From Phycisphaerales bacterium UBA4658 (GTDB lineage: Bacteria > Planctomycetota > Phycisphaerae > Phycisphaerales > UBA1924): DNA of 37,504 nt. Position 1 is the first letter of the stretch. The number at the start of each line of letters is the position of its first letter. Shown piece by piece: positions 9,493 to 17,141 of the stretch. Below the pieces are notes generated by a model. It did no database searches and was not told where the DNA came from. It was given only the letters and a program-made list of their open reading frames with translations. The translations under genes were made by a program, and so were the position numbers. The DNA is taken from NCBI GenBank assembly GCA_002405485.1, contig DHLW01000096.1, positions 4,777-42,280 of the forward strand, read 5' to 3'.

Positions 9493-12400
9493 TCACTCCT
9501 CGCGTTTGCCGCCCTTGACCTGTCCGGGCGCCAGGCGCCGACGGCTGGAGTAGAGCGTGCGGATCTTCGGCTGCGGGGCCTCTGCGCCCGAGGCCGGGCC
9601 CGCCGACGATCCCTCGCCGGCTGACGCCTCGGACCGACGCGCACGACCCTCTTCACGCGGAGAAGACTCCGATCGATCCGCCGGCGGCGGCGTCGTACGG
9701 AACATGTCCGCGAGACTTCCCTCGGCGTCCTTGGGCGCGCCACGACGCTGCTGGCCCTGACGCTGGCCCTGACGTCCGCCCTCACGCGGTCCATCGCTCA
9801 TCGCGCCGCGAGACGCCTGGCTCGATTCGCCGCCGGCCCCGGCGCCAGTCTCGCCGCCTGCGTCCGGTCCTCCGGAGCGATCGCCCCGACCGCCGCCGCC
9901 GCCGCCTCGACCGCGCCGGCCGCGACGCCGACGCGGGCGATCGTTCGCCCCGGCGGTGTTGCCCTCAGCGCCATCGTCGGCCGGAGGCGCCTCGACGTAC
10001 TCGGAACTCTCCGCGCCCGCTTCGTGATCGCCGTGATCGCCCTGTGCGGCGTACTCGCCAAGCGGCTGCTGCTCGCCCGGCTCGCCATCACCATACTCGC
10101 CCGCGAGTTCGGCCTGGTCGGGCTGCTCGCCCGGTTGATCCAAGGCGTTCATCGCGTGCTGGCCAGCGTGACCGTGCTGCCCCTGGCCATCGCCCCCGCG
10201 TCCGCCGCGCCCCCGACGACGACGGCGACGGCGACGGCGACGTCCGCCCTCTCCCGGCTCGCCGGCCTGTCCTTCCGGCTGATGAAAGCCCGTCTCGTGA
10301 TGGTGCGAGCCGGTGCCGACCGCATGATGCGGATCGGCGGCCAAGGCCTCGTCATCCTCCACGTTGTAGGAGTCCGCCGAACTCTCGGTGGAGATCGGCG
10401 CGCCCGACGAGTCGTAGGCCTGCTCGACGTACTGACCCTGCTGGTACTGGCCCTCGCCGTACTGGCCTTGCTCGTATGGCCCCTGCTCGTACTGACCCTG
10501 CTCGTATTGGGCGTCGGCGTACTCGCCCTCAGCGGGCGCACCCTCGTCGGCGTATCGCTCGCCACCCTGCTCCGGCTCGTAACCCTCGCCCTGTGGCGCG
10601 GGCGCGTACTGGCCCTGCCCGTTCGCGTTGACGGGACCACCCTGACCGCCACGCCCGCGACGGCGACGGCGACGGCGGCGACGGCGCCCGCCCTCGCCCG
10701 GCTCACCACCTTCGAACGCGGGCGCTTCGTCGGCGTAGCCGCGCTGAGGCGGCCCGCCGTGCTGCCCCTGCCGACCGCCCTGGCCCTGCCCGCGTCGCAT
10801 GGATCGCTGGCTGTCCCGCTCGGCAATCTCCGAGAGCGAGAGCGGCTCGAGCTCGATCGGGTGCGGCTCCGCGTCGCCCAGATCCTCCGCATACTCCTCG
10901 TGCTCGGCGGCAAGCTGCTCCGAGGGCTGGTCGGCCCAGCCGGCGTCCTCGTCCCCGGCCTCGGCGGCGTCGGAGGTGATCTCGTAGGTCACCAGCTCGT
11001 CCTCGCGAAGAGCACGGGAGCGGAGCTTCTCCAGATCCAGATCGGCCCCGCGATCGTCGTACGCGTAGAACGTGACGCGATCGACGTTGATGGCGTCGCT
11101 CACCCGCACGTCCACGTGCTTGCCGCTGGTGCGCTCGATGCGACCAAGCGCCCGCCGCTTGGTGCTGAGCAGCTCTCCCGCGATCCGCGGATGCACGACA
11201 AGTTCGACTCGGTGCACGTCCGGGTGATCCAGCAGCGCCGACATCGACCGCAGCGCATCGCCGGCGACGGAGTCCGGCCGCTGCACCAGGCCACGGCCGC
11301 GGCAAGTCGGACAATCGGTGAAGTGCTGGCTCTCATGACTGGCCCGCATGCGCTGGCGCGTCATCTCCAGGATCCCGAACTCGCTCACCGGAGCGATCGT
11401 CCAGCGTGCCCGGTCCTTCTTCAGATTCTCGCGCATGCGGGTTTCCAGCTCGCGGCGGTGCTTGCTGGAGCGCATGTCGATGAAGTCGTTCACGATCACC
11501 CCGCCGAGGTCCCGCAGGCGGAGCTGCCGGCAGATCTCGTCCGCCGCCTCGAGGTTGGTCTGCAGCGCGTTGGTCTCGCTGTCGCGCGCGTCGCGGCTCT
11601 TGCCGCTGTTCACGTCGATCGCGACCACCGCCTCGGCCTCGTCGATGACCAGCCGCCCGCCGCTTGAAAGCGGCACCTCGCGGGCATGGATCATCTGGAT
11701 CTGCGGCTCGACGCCGGCGACGTGGAAGATCGGGCTCTTGCCCGTGTAGTGCACCAGCCGCGTGCTCGTCCGCGGCGCCACGATCTTCAGGAACCGCGCC
11801 GCACGATTCAGCGAGGCCTGGTTGTCCACCACGATCTCGTCGATGTCGCTGGTCAGAAGGTCCCGCAGGGCCCGGACCAGCAGGTCGCTCTCGCTGTACA
11901 GCAGCCGAGGCTTGTTGCCGCTCCGCCAGCGATGCTCCATGTCCTTCCACAGACGCATCAGATACGCCAGGTCGCGCTTCAGCTCCGCCTTGGTCCGCTC
12001 CATCCCCGCGGTGCGCAGAATGAAGCCGAAGCCCTCCGGAAGATCGAGCTGATCGAGAATCTCCCGCATCTTGCGGCGGGTCTCCTCATCCTCCACCTTC
12101 CGGCTGACGCCCACCTTGTCCATCTGCGGCATCATCACCAGGAATCGCCCGGGAATGCTCAGATAGCTCGTGACCGTCGGGCCCTTGGTCCCCACGCCCT
12201 CCTTGAGCACCTGCACCGCGACCTCGTCGCCCCGGCGGAAGCAATCCTGGATCGGCGGCCGCTCGCGGCGCGGGGTCTTCTTCCCCACACGCTCGGTTTC
12301 GTCGCTCTCGGCCCCGGGAAAGTACTGCGGATGCACGTCGGAGATGTGCAGGAAGCCGTTGGCCTCCAGACCGAAATCGACGAACGCGGCCTGGATCGCC

Positions 12401-12579
12401 GGCTCGACGTTCATGACCTTGCCGACGTAGATGTTCCCGACGTGATTGCTCGGGCCGTCCAGCCGCTCGGCGTGGAACTCCTCGAGTCGACCCTTGTCGA
12501 CGATCGCCACCCGGCACTCTTCGCCGGGGACGTAGTTGATGATCATCTGCGTGACATCGCGTGTGCTCTGCTTGCTCAT
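9493..12579 (-). CDS. rne: Ribonuclease E/G family endoribonuclease with long R/G-rich C-terminal tail
   Basis: 1028 aa from ATG 12579, chosen for the GGAAGGA Shine-Dalgarno just upstream; the 31 extra residues of the longer frame are not family-like. An S1-type RNA-binding domain (about 25-140, NIYVGKVMNVEPAIQAAFVDFG) is followed by the RNase H/DNase I-like catalytic core with the two Mg-binding Asp, D322 (VAIDVNS) and D365 (VNDFIDM), and a zinc-link CPTC (C423, C426). After about residue 540 the chain is low-complexity: acidic blocks, three Arg clusters merging into RGRGG (about 630-645, 778-791, 881-900) and a Tyr/Gln/Gly repeat (about 670-710). It cleaves single-stranded RNA in mRNA decay and rRNA processing; the tail probably binds RNA and partner proteins. 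Called rne rather than rng for the large C-terminal half. Confidence 0.93.
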   Translation of the reverse strand: MSKQSTRDVTQMIINYVPGEECRVAIVDKGRLEEFHAERLDGPSNHVGNIYVGKVMNVEPAIQAAFVDFGLEANGFLHISDVHPQYFPGAESDETERVGKKTPRRERPPIQDCFRRGDEVAVQVLKEGVGTKGPTVTSYLSIPGRFLVMMPQMDKVGVSRKVEDEETRRKMREILDQLDLPEGFGFILRTAGMERTKAELKRDLAYLMRLWKDMEHRWRSGNKPRLLYSESDLLVRALRDLLTSDIDEIVVDNQASLNRAARFLKIVAPRTSTRLVHYTGKSPIFHVAGVEPQIQMIHAREVPLSSGGRLVIDEAEAVVAIDVNSGKSRDARDSETNALQTNLEAADEICRQLRLRDLGGVIVNDFIDMRSSKHRRELETRMRENLKKDRARWTIAPVSEFGILEMTRQRMRASHESQHFTDCPTCRGRGLVQRPDSVAGDALRSMSALLDHPDVHRVELVVHPRIAGELLSTKRRALGRIERTSGKHVDVRVSDAINVDRVTFYAYDDRGADLDLEKLRSRALREDELVTYEITSDAAEAGDEDAGWADQPSEQLAAEHEEYAEDLGDAEPHPIELEPLSLSEIAERDSQRSMRRGQGQGGRQGQHGGPPQRGYADEAPAFEGGEPGEGGRRRRRRRRRRGRGGQGGPVNANGQGQYAPAPQGEGYEPEQGGERYADEGAPAEGEYADAQYEQGQYEQGPYEQGQYGEGQYQQGQYVEQAYDSSGAPISTESSADSYNVEDDEALAADPHHAVGTGSHHHETGFHQPEGQAGEPGEGGRRRRRRRRRRGRGGRGGDGQGQHGHAGQHAMNALDQPGEQPDQAELAGEYGDGEPGEQQPLGEYAAQGDHGDHEAGAESSEYVEAPPADDGAEGNTAGANDRPRRRRGRRGRGGGGGGRGDRSGGPDAGGETGAGAGGESSQASRGAMSDGPREGGRQGQRQGQQRRGAPKDAEGSLADMFRTTPPPADRSESSPREEGRARRSEASAGEGSSAGPASGAEAPQPKIRTLYSSRRRLAPGQVKGGKREE

Positions 12580-13001
12580 GGCGTCCTTCCCTGGACGGTC
12601 TCGTCGGGTACGGGCGATTGTGCGCCGCGGGTGCGGCCGACGTGCCGAAAGTGGCGCGTCGGCGACGAACACGTCCGATCGGCGTGCATCCGAAGGTGGG
12701 CCTCAGTGATCCGACAACAAGACGCCGGGGATCGTTCGCCGAGACCGCCCTTTTCGGGCGATCGGGGCTCCCCACCGGCCGCTGCGCCCCGCGGAGCGCG
12801 TCCCCTGTGGACGCGCCGGGGTGCCGGCCGGGTGCTACTGACAACTCCCGCACGTTCCGCACAACCCACTTTCAGTCGCGTCGGCGCTCACAAGCGCGTC
12901 GCTGACCGGGGGCGGAAAACCTCAAAAGGCAGGGAGCCGTCGTCGTCTGGTGGTCGGGGCGCGGCGAGCCCGCCGACGACCACGCCGTGGTCCTGTCTCC
13001 C
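12580..13001. other. 422-bp intergenic region upstream of rne, no gene seen
   Basis: No coding potential on either strand survives inspection. It should contain the rne promoter (read on the minus strand). One weak pair, TTGTGC and TCAGTA 17 nt apart near 12848-12876, is possible but unconvincing. On the minus strand after ptsI there is a hairpin-rich stretch (about 12930-13000) including the palindrome GACCACGGCGTGGTC and ending in CCTTTTGAGGTTTTCC, which may terminate ptsI. A small hairpin CGCCC-TTTTC-GGGCG lies near 12746-12760. Confidence 0.5.
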
Positions 13002-14762
13002 TCAGTGCTCGCCGGACCGTCCGTCGAACGCCTCGGGAATAATCTTTCGTGCCTGGTCGCGGACAAACGCCGCGACCGCGGCATCGGAATCGAGGGAGGC
13101 CGCCTTCTGAGCAAGCCGCTCGCACTTCTGGATCGTCACCTTTCGAACCACCCGTTTCAGGGTCGGAATCGACGAGGCCGTGGCTGAGAGCGTACGCAAT
13201 CCGAGCCCGATGAGCAACAGGGCAAACTCGGGGTCACCCGCCGACTCCCCGCAGCAGGACACGGGAATGTTGTTCCGCTTCCCGGCTCGCGCCACATCTT
13301 TCAAGAGCGCAATCACCGCCGGGTGGAACGGGTTGTACATGCTCGCCACCCGCTCATTGGTTCGGTCCACCGCGAGCGTGTATTGAACCAAATCGTTCGT
13401 TCCGATGGAAAAGAACGCACTTTCTCGGGCGAACATGTTCGCCATGAGCGCCGCCGCGGGTACCTCAACCATCATCCCCACGGGAACCTGTCGGTTGAAG
13501 GGCACGCCCTCTTCCTCCAGATCCTCCATCACGTCATTGAGCAGGTACTTTCCCTGGCGCAGCTCCTGGATGTTCGTCACCAAAGGAAACATGATCTTCA
13601 TCGGGCCCAGCGCACTGGCCCGCAGGATGGCCCGAAGCTGGGTCTTGAACATCGGGAGCGACTGCAGGCAGTAGCGGATGCTCCGCAGACCCAGGAACGG
13701 GTTGCGCTCCGGCTCTTCGAACTGCTCCTGCGTGTATTTGTCCGCGCCCAGGTCCATGGTGCGGATCGTCAGCTCGCGGCCGGCGCAGAGCTCCACGGCC
13801 CGCTTGTAGGCCTCAAAGTGCACCTCTTCCGTCGGGCGCTGGTTGCCGGTGAGGTACAGAAACTCCGTGCGGTAGAGCCCGACGCCGTCGCCCCCCATCT
13901 TCAGAACGCTCGAGATCTCGTCGGGAAACTCGATGTTGCCCAGCAGGGTGATGGGGACGCCGTCGGCGGTGACGCTGGGGAGCCGGGCGATCTCGCTCAG
14001 GGAGATCTGGATCGACTTGCGGGCCTCGATGTAGCCCTCGTAGTCATCGATGGTCTTCTCGTCGGGGTCGATGACGACCACCCCGCGGTCCCCGTCGATG
14101 ATGATGGGGAGCCCGTCGCTGGCCGCGTCGGTCAGACGCGAAACCCCGACCACCGCGGGAATGCCCAGCGCACGGGCGACGATCGCGGTGTGGCTGGTTT
14201 TGCCACCCATGTCGGTGGCAAACGCCGTGACGTGCCGCCGATCGAAGGCCGCCGCCTGGCTCGGCGTCAGGTCCTTGGCGACGATGACGGCGTGGGTGTC
14301 GAGCTGGCCCAGCCGCGACGAGTGCTCACCGATGAGCTGACGAATGACCCTGCTGGACAGATCCCGGAGGTCGTCAACCTTGGTCTGGAAGGTCGGATCG
14401 GGGAGTCTGGCGAAGACCTGGATGAGGTCCTCAAAGCCCTTCCAGACGGCGTACTCCGCGGTCACCTTTTCACGGTCGATGTGCTCGTGCATCGGCTTGG
14501 TCAGCGACGCGTCGCTGAGCATGCCGATGTGCACGCCGAAGATCTTGCTCGCCTCTTCGCCAAGCTGGGCCCGGGTGCGTTCACGCAGGGCGTTCAACTC
14601 GGCGATCGAACCGCCCAGGGCCTTCCACAGGCGGTCGTGCTCGACCGGAATGACCTCCTGACGCACTAGTCGCTTGGGAATGCGACGGTGCTCGTCATCC
14701 AGGACGAACACGCGTCCGATGACGATTCCGGGAGAGACGGCGATGCCCTTGAGCGATTCCAC
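13002..14762 (-). CDS. ptsI: Phosphoenolpyruvate-protein phosphotransferase (PTS enzyme I)
   Basis: 586 aa from GTG 14762. The open frame continues upstream to 14978, but the extra 72 residues are Gly/Trp/Arg-rich translation of a G-run tract, while enzyme I proteins begin with the sequence that follows (SLKGIAVSPGIVIGRV), as in E. coli (575 aa). The phospho-accepting His is H191 in GGKTSHTAIVAR, followed by the TIM-barrel PEP domain (GVGLYRTEFLYL, MDLGADK, NPFLGLRSIR, MFPLVTN, GMMVEVPAA, FFSIGTNDLVQYTLAVDR, SCCGESAGDP). It transfers phosphate from PEP to HPr in the cytoplasm. No HPr gene is adjacent and no sugar permease is in the window, so a regulatory phosphotransfer role is plausible (inference). 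The Shine-Dalgarno is weak. Confidence 0.93.
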   Translation of the reverse strand: MESLKGIAVSPGIVIGRVFVLDDEHRRIPKRLVRQEVIPVEHDRLWKALGGSIAELNALRERTRAQLGEEASKIFGVHIGMLSDASLTKPMHEHIDREKVTAEYAVWKGFEDLIQVFARLPDPTFQTKVDDLRDLSSRVIRQLIGEHSSRLGQLDTHAVIVAKDLTPSQAAAFDRRHVTAFATDMGGKTSHTAIVARALGIPAVVGVSRLTDAASDGLPIIIDGDRGVVVIDPDEKTIDDYEGYIEARKSIQISLSEIARLPSVTADGVPITLLGNIEFPDEISSVLKMGGDGVGLYRTEFLYLTGNQRPTEEVHFEAYKRAVELCAGRELTIRTMDLGADKYTQEQFEEPERNPFLGLRSIRYCLQSLPMFKTQLRAILRASALGPMKIMFPLVTNIQELRQGKYLLNDVMEDLEEEGVPFNRQVPVGMMVEVPAAALMANMFARESAFFSIGTNDLVQYTLAVDRTNERVASMYNPFHPAVIALLKDVARAGKRNNIPVSCCGESAGDPEFALLLIGLGLRTLSATASSIPTLKRVVRKVTIQKCERLAQKAASLDSDAAVAAFVRDQARKIIPEAFDGRSGEH

Positions 14763-14776
14763 GCCGAGTGCGCGTC

Positions 14777-14862
14777 CCCCACCCACCCACGAGAGCCCCT
14801 CCCCCCAGCCCCTCCCCCCAGCCCCCAACTCGGTCCCGTCCCCGGTCCCCGCCCCCAGCCCG
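14777..14862 (-). promoter_or_regulatory. G-run-rich (potential G-quadruplex) leader of ptsI
   Basis: Read on the minus strand, this stretch carries more than eight runs of three to six G within about 85 nt, including a 13-bp unit (CCCCTCCCCCCAG on the + strand) repeated twice in tandem. It lies between the putative -10 box at 14946-14951 and the ptsI GTG, so it would be transcribed and sit 5' of the ribosome-binding region. Quadruplex formation is inferred from the run pattern only. Confidence 0.55.
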
Positions 14863-14945
14863 ACCAGGCGAGCCGCCCACGCCTGTCGGCCTGCCGACAC
14901 GCCCCCGGCGGACCCATCGACGCGTGGAGCCCGGGACCAGACCTG

Positions 14946-14951
14946 ATGATA
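14946..14951 (-). promoter_or_regulatory. Putative -10 box of ptsI (TATCAT)
   Basis: TATCAT on the minus strand matches the -10 consensus at five of six positions; the -35 region 17 nt upstream (GCCGAT) is weak. Initiation here would give a leader of about 175 nt that includes the G-run tract. Confidence 0.35.
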
Positions 14952-15046
14952 GCGAAGGACCGCTCCCGATCGGCCCACGCATGGGAAGTTGGGCGGAATT
15001 CACGGGCAAAGTCGAGCGGAGGTATTCCGGTGGTCGATGGATACTC

Positions 15047-15075
15047 TTGACATGGTGGGCGAAGGATGCTCTGAT
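15047..15075 (+). promoter_or_regulatory. Putative rho promoter
   Basis: A perfect TTGACA (15047-15052) is separated by 17 bp from TCTGAT (15070-15075). The predicted start near 15082 gives rho a leader of about 178 nt. In other bacteria rho leaders mediate autoregulation by Rho itself; that is known biology, not shown here. The remainder of the ptsI-rho intergenic region shows no gene. Confidence 0.55.
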
Positions 15076-15259
15076 ATCCAACCAGGCGGCGGGGCCAGGA
15101 ATCTGAGCACGTATGGGAAGTTCTTGCCGGGTGGCGCACGCATCGCGCCCGGAACCCGGAGAACGTTCGCCGGGGGGCTCGGGTGTTTGGATGTGAGCAC
15201 GCTCGCCGATCGGGCTTCTGCAGGGAAGGCCGGAGTTCGCGGGTATTTCGACGAGAATC

Positions 15260-16555
15260 ATGACCACGCTGACCGGGATTTTGGATTGGCCGCAGCGCGC
15301 TGATGGGCGTGTGCGGCAGCTCAACGGGTCTTCGCTCATCACGCGCGAGGACGACCCGGTGCTGCCGGCGTCGCTGGCACAGAAGTACAAGCTCCGCGAC
15401 GGCCTGGAGGTCACGGTGACAGTGGCCCGCCGCGGCCAGTCTGCGCCAACCCCGAACCGACCGGCCGCCCCAGGCGGGCCCGGGCTCGGCCCCCGCTCGC
15501 CAGAACCGAACCGCTCGCCGCAGCCCGGCCGTGGCCCCGGCCCCCAGCCCGATCGATCCCCGCGCGATGGCGGGGGTGGTGGGGGTGGTGGGGGCAAGCC
15601 GCTGGTCTCGCAGATCGTCGCGATCGAGGGCCTGAGCCCCGAGGCCTACGCGAAGATCAAGCCGTTTGAAGAGCTCACGTCGATCGATCCGGAGCCGCGG
15701 CTGACACTGGAGTATCCGGGGTGTCCGCCGGCGTGCCGGCTGATCGATCTGTTCTGCCCGATCGGCCGCGGGCAGCGGGGGTTGATCGTCTCGCCTCCCA
15801 AGGCGGGCAAGACCACGCTGCTCAAGGACATTGCCACGGCGATCCTTCGGAATCACGAGGATGTCGAGGTCTGGGTGCTGCTCTTGGACGAGCGACCGGA
15901 AGAAGTCACGGACTTTCGGCGGACGTTTGCCGAGTGGACGGGCGGGGTTGATGGCGGGCGTCCGCGATGCCGGGTGGTCGGCTCGTCCAACGATCACGAC
16001 GCCGACAAGCACATCCAGGTGGCGCTCATGACGCTGGAGCGCTGCAAGCGGATCGTCGAGGCGGGTCGGCACATCGTGGTGGTGATGGACTCGCTGACGC
16101 GGCTTGGGCGGGCATTCAACAACTCGAGGAAGTACGCCTCCAGCGGACGGACGCTCTCGGGAGGAATCGACGCGCGGGCTCTGGCAGTGCCCAAGCAGAT
16201 CTTCGGAGCCGCCCGCAACACCGAGGAGGCCGGCTCGCTCACGATCATCGCCTCGTGCCTCGTGGATACCGGGAGCCAGGGCGATCAGGTCATCTTCGAA
16301 GAGTTCAAAGGCACCGGGAACATGGAGCTCATCCTCGACCGCAAGATCAGCGAGCGGCGGCTGTACCCATCGATCAACCTGGCGGCCAGCGGAACGCGGA
16401 AGGAGCATCTGCTCCAGCCGGAGCAGGAACTCAAGACCATCGCCGCCCTGCGCAGGCGACTCATGGCCATGCCCCCGCACGTGCAGATCGAGCAGCTCCT
16501 CGCCGCGCTGCAGCGCTTTCCGACCAATGCCGCACTCGTCGGCGGCGCGGGATGA
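15260..16555 (+). CDS. rho: Transcription termination factor Rho, with Pro/Gly/Arg insert in the N-terminal domain
   Basis: 431 aa. The hexameric RNA-dependent ATPase that terminates transcription. The ATPase half is canonical: FEELTSIDPEPR, the Rho-typical GRGQRGLIVSPPKAGKTT with Walker A K184, LLLDERPEEVTDFRR, the Q-loop/Walker B region VVVMDSLTRLGRAFN, and FEEFKGTGNMEL. The N-terminal half is odd: the helical N-domain is missing and the OB-fold is divergent. TGILDW and PVLPASLAQKYKLRDGLEVTVTV look like OB strands, but the aromatic RNP-like GFGFLR of other Rho proteins is not present. A low-complexity insert (about residues 57-112, Pro/Gly/Arg then nine Gly) interrupts the domain. It is divergent from ptsI; its stop is followed by a short gap to the PilZ gene. 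The Shine-Dalgarno is weak (GACGAGAAT). Confidence 0.95.
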   Translation: MTTLTGILDWPQRADGRVRQLNGSSLITREDDPVLPASLAQKYKLRDGLEVTVTVARRGQSAPTPNRPAAPGGPGLGPRSPEPNRSPQPGRGPGPQPDRSPRDGGGGGGGGGKPLVSQIVAIEGLSPEAYAKIKPFEELTSIDPEPRLTLEYPGCPPACRLIDLFCPIGRGQRGLIVSPPKAGKTTLLKDIATAILRNHEDVEVWVLLLDERPEEVTDFRRTFAEWTGGVDGGRPRCRVVGSSNDHDADKHIQVALMTLERCKRIVEAGRHIVVVMDSLTRLGRAFNNSRKYASSGRTLSGGIDARALAVPKQIFGAARNTEEAGSLTIIASCLVDTGSQGDQVIFEEFKGTGNMELILDRKISERRLYPSINLAASGTRKEHLLQPEQELKTIAALRRRLMAMPPHVQIEQLLAALQRFPTNAALVGGAG

Positions 16556-16605
16556 GCAGCACGCACGATCCGACCGAGTCGCGGGACACTCCCTGATAAT
16601 GGTGA

Positions 16606-16617
16606 GGACCCGGGTCC
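16606..16617. repeat. 12-bp perfect palindrome at the PilZ gene start
   Basis: GGACCCGGGTCC directly abuts the GTG start and overlaps the Shine-Dalgarno. GATAAT lies just upstream (16595-16600) and could be a -10 box. The palindrome could be an operator or just a restriction-like palindrome by chance. Confidence 0.35.
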
Positions 16618-17073
16618 GTGGACACGGCCGGAAGCGTGGCAAGCGTGAACCAACGGCGCCTGGCGTCCGATCACTGCTGCATGAACGAGGACACCGCATT
16701 CCAGCAGACAAGCGACCAGCCCGCCGCGGACCATGAGACGCCATCGGAACCGATTCCGATCGGTGATCGTCGGCGGCACAAGCGATTCCGCGTGCAGCGG
16801 GCCGGCAAGGTCTTTCGGCGATCGACGCAGCAGTACCTGCCCGCGGGGTCGCGCGATCTGTCCTTTGGGGGCGCGCTGCTGGAGATCGAGTCGGAGCGCG
16901 GCGTCGGGATCGGCGAGATCATCGACGTCGGGCTGGCCATGAGCAGCAAAGCCGTGGTGCCCTCGGCGAGCCTGCTCCGTGGGATCGTGGTCCGAGCCGA
17001 GGCGATCGGAGAGCATCGGCAGCTCGTGGCGGTGCGATATCTGCATCGCGAGGGGCTGGCCGAGGCGGCGTGA
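16618..17073 (+). CDS. PilZ-domain protein, probable c-di-GMP receptor
   Basis: 151 aa from GTG 16618, favoured because GAGGA lies about 9 nt upstream; an ATG at 16681 (130 aa) is the alternative and lacks a clear Shine-Dalgarno. The PilZ signature is visible: basic RRRHKRFRV at about residues 51-59 (RxxxR) and DLSFGGALLEI at about 80-90 (the D/N-x-S-x-x-G motif), followed by a beta-rich stretch to the end. PilZ domains bind cyclic di-GMP through these two motifs. There is no signal peptide or membrane helix, so it should be cytoplasmic. It stands alone behind rho, and the window has no diguanylate cyclase. What it controls is unknown. Confidence 0.8.
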   Translation: MDTAGSVASVNQRRLASDHCCMNEDTAFQQTSDQPAADHETPSEPIPIGDRRRHKRFRVQRAGKVFRRSTQQYLPAGSRDLSFGGALLEIESERGVGIGEIIDVGLAMSSKAVVPSASLLRGIVVRAEAIGEHRQLVAVRYLHREGLAEAA

Positions 17074-17092
17074 GCCAAGCAGCTTGAAGACA

Positions 17093-17111
17093 CACAGGCG
17101 GGACGCCTGTG
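17093..17111. repeat. GGA-loop hairpin repeat between convergent genes
   Basis: CACAGGCGGGACGCCTGTG forms a perfect 8-bp stem with a GGA loop and is followed by CCGCC. It lies in the 68-bp gap between the convergent PilZ and alcohol dehydrogenase genes and has no T-run on either side. Its architecture matches the hairpin at 18266-18284. Confidence 0.7.
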
Positions 17112-17141
17112 CCGCCAAGACGAGAGACTACGGCGGTGCGA

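Noticed and set aside
10440..10545. Short repeats in rne that might be a CRISPR or tandem DNA repeat
   Set aside because: The period follows codons of a Tyr/Gln/Gly-rich protein repeat inside the open frame; there are no spacers.
10024..11667. A 547-codon + strand frame opposite rne
   Set aside because: Its Leu/Val/Ala/Thr-rich translation mirrors the low-complexity tail and catalytic codons of rne; no motif or Shine-Dalgarno supports it.
14763..14978. 72-residue N-terminal extension of enzyme I
   Set aside because: Only Gly/Arg/Trp-rich translation of the G-run leader; family proteins start at about the GTG at 14762.
16552..16596. 14-codon ORF (MSSTHDPTESRDTP) overlapping the rho stop as ATGA
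   Set aside because: Too short to judge and lacking any similarity; kept only as a possible accident of the overlap.
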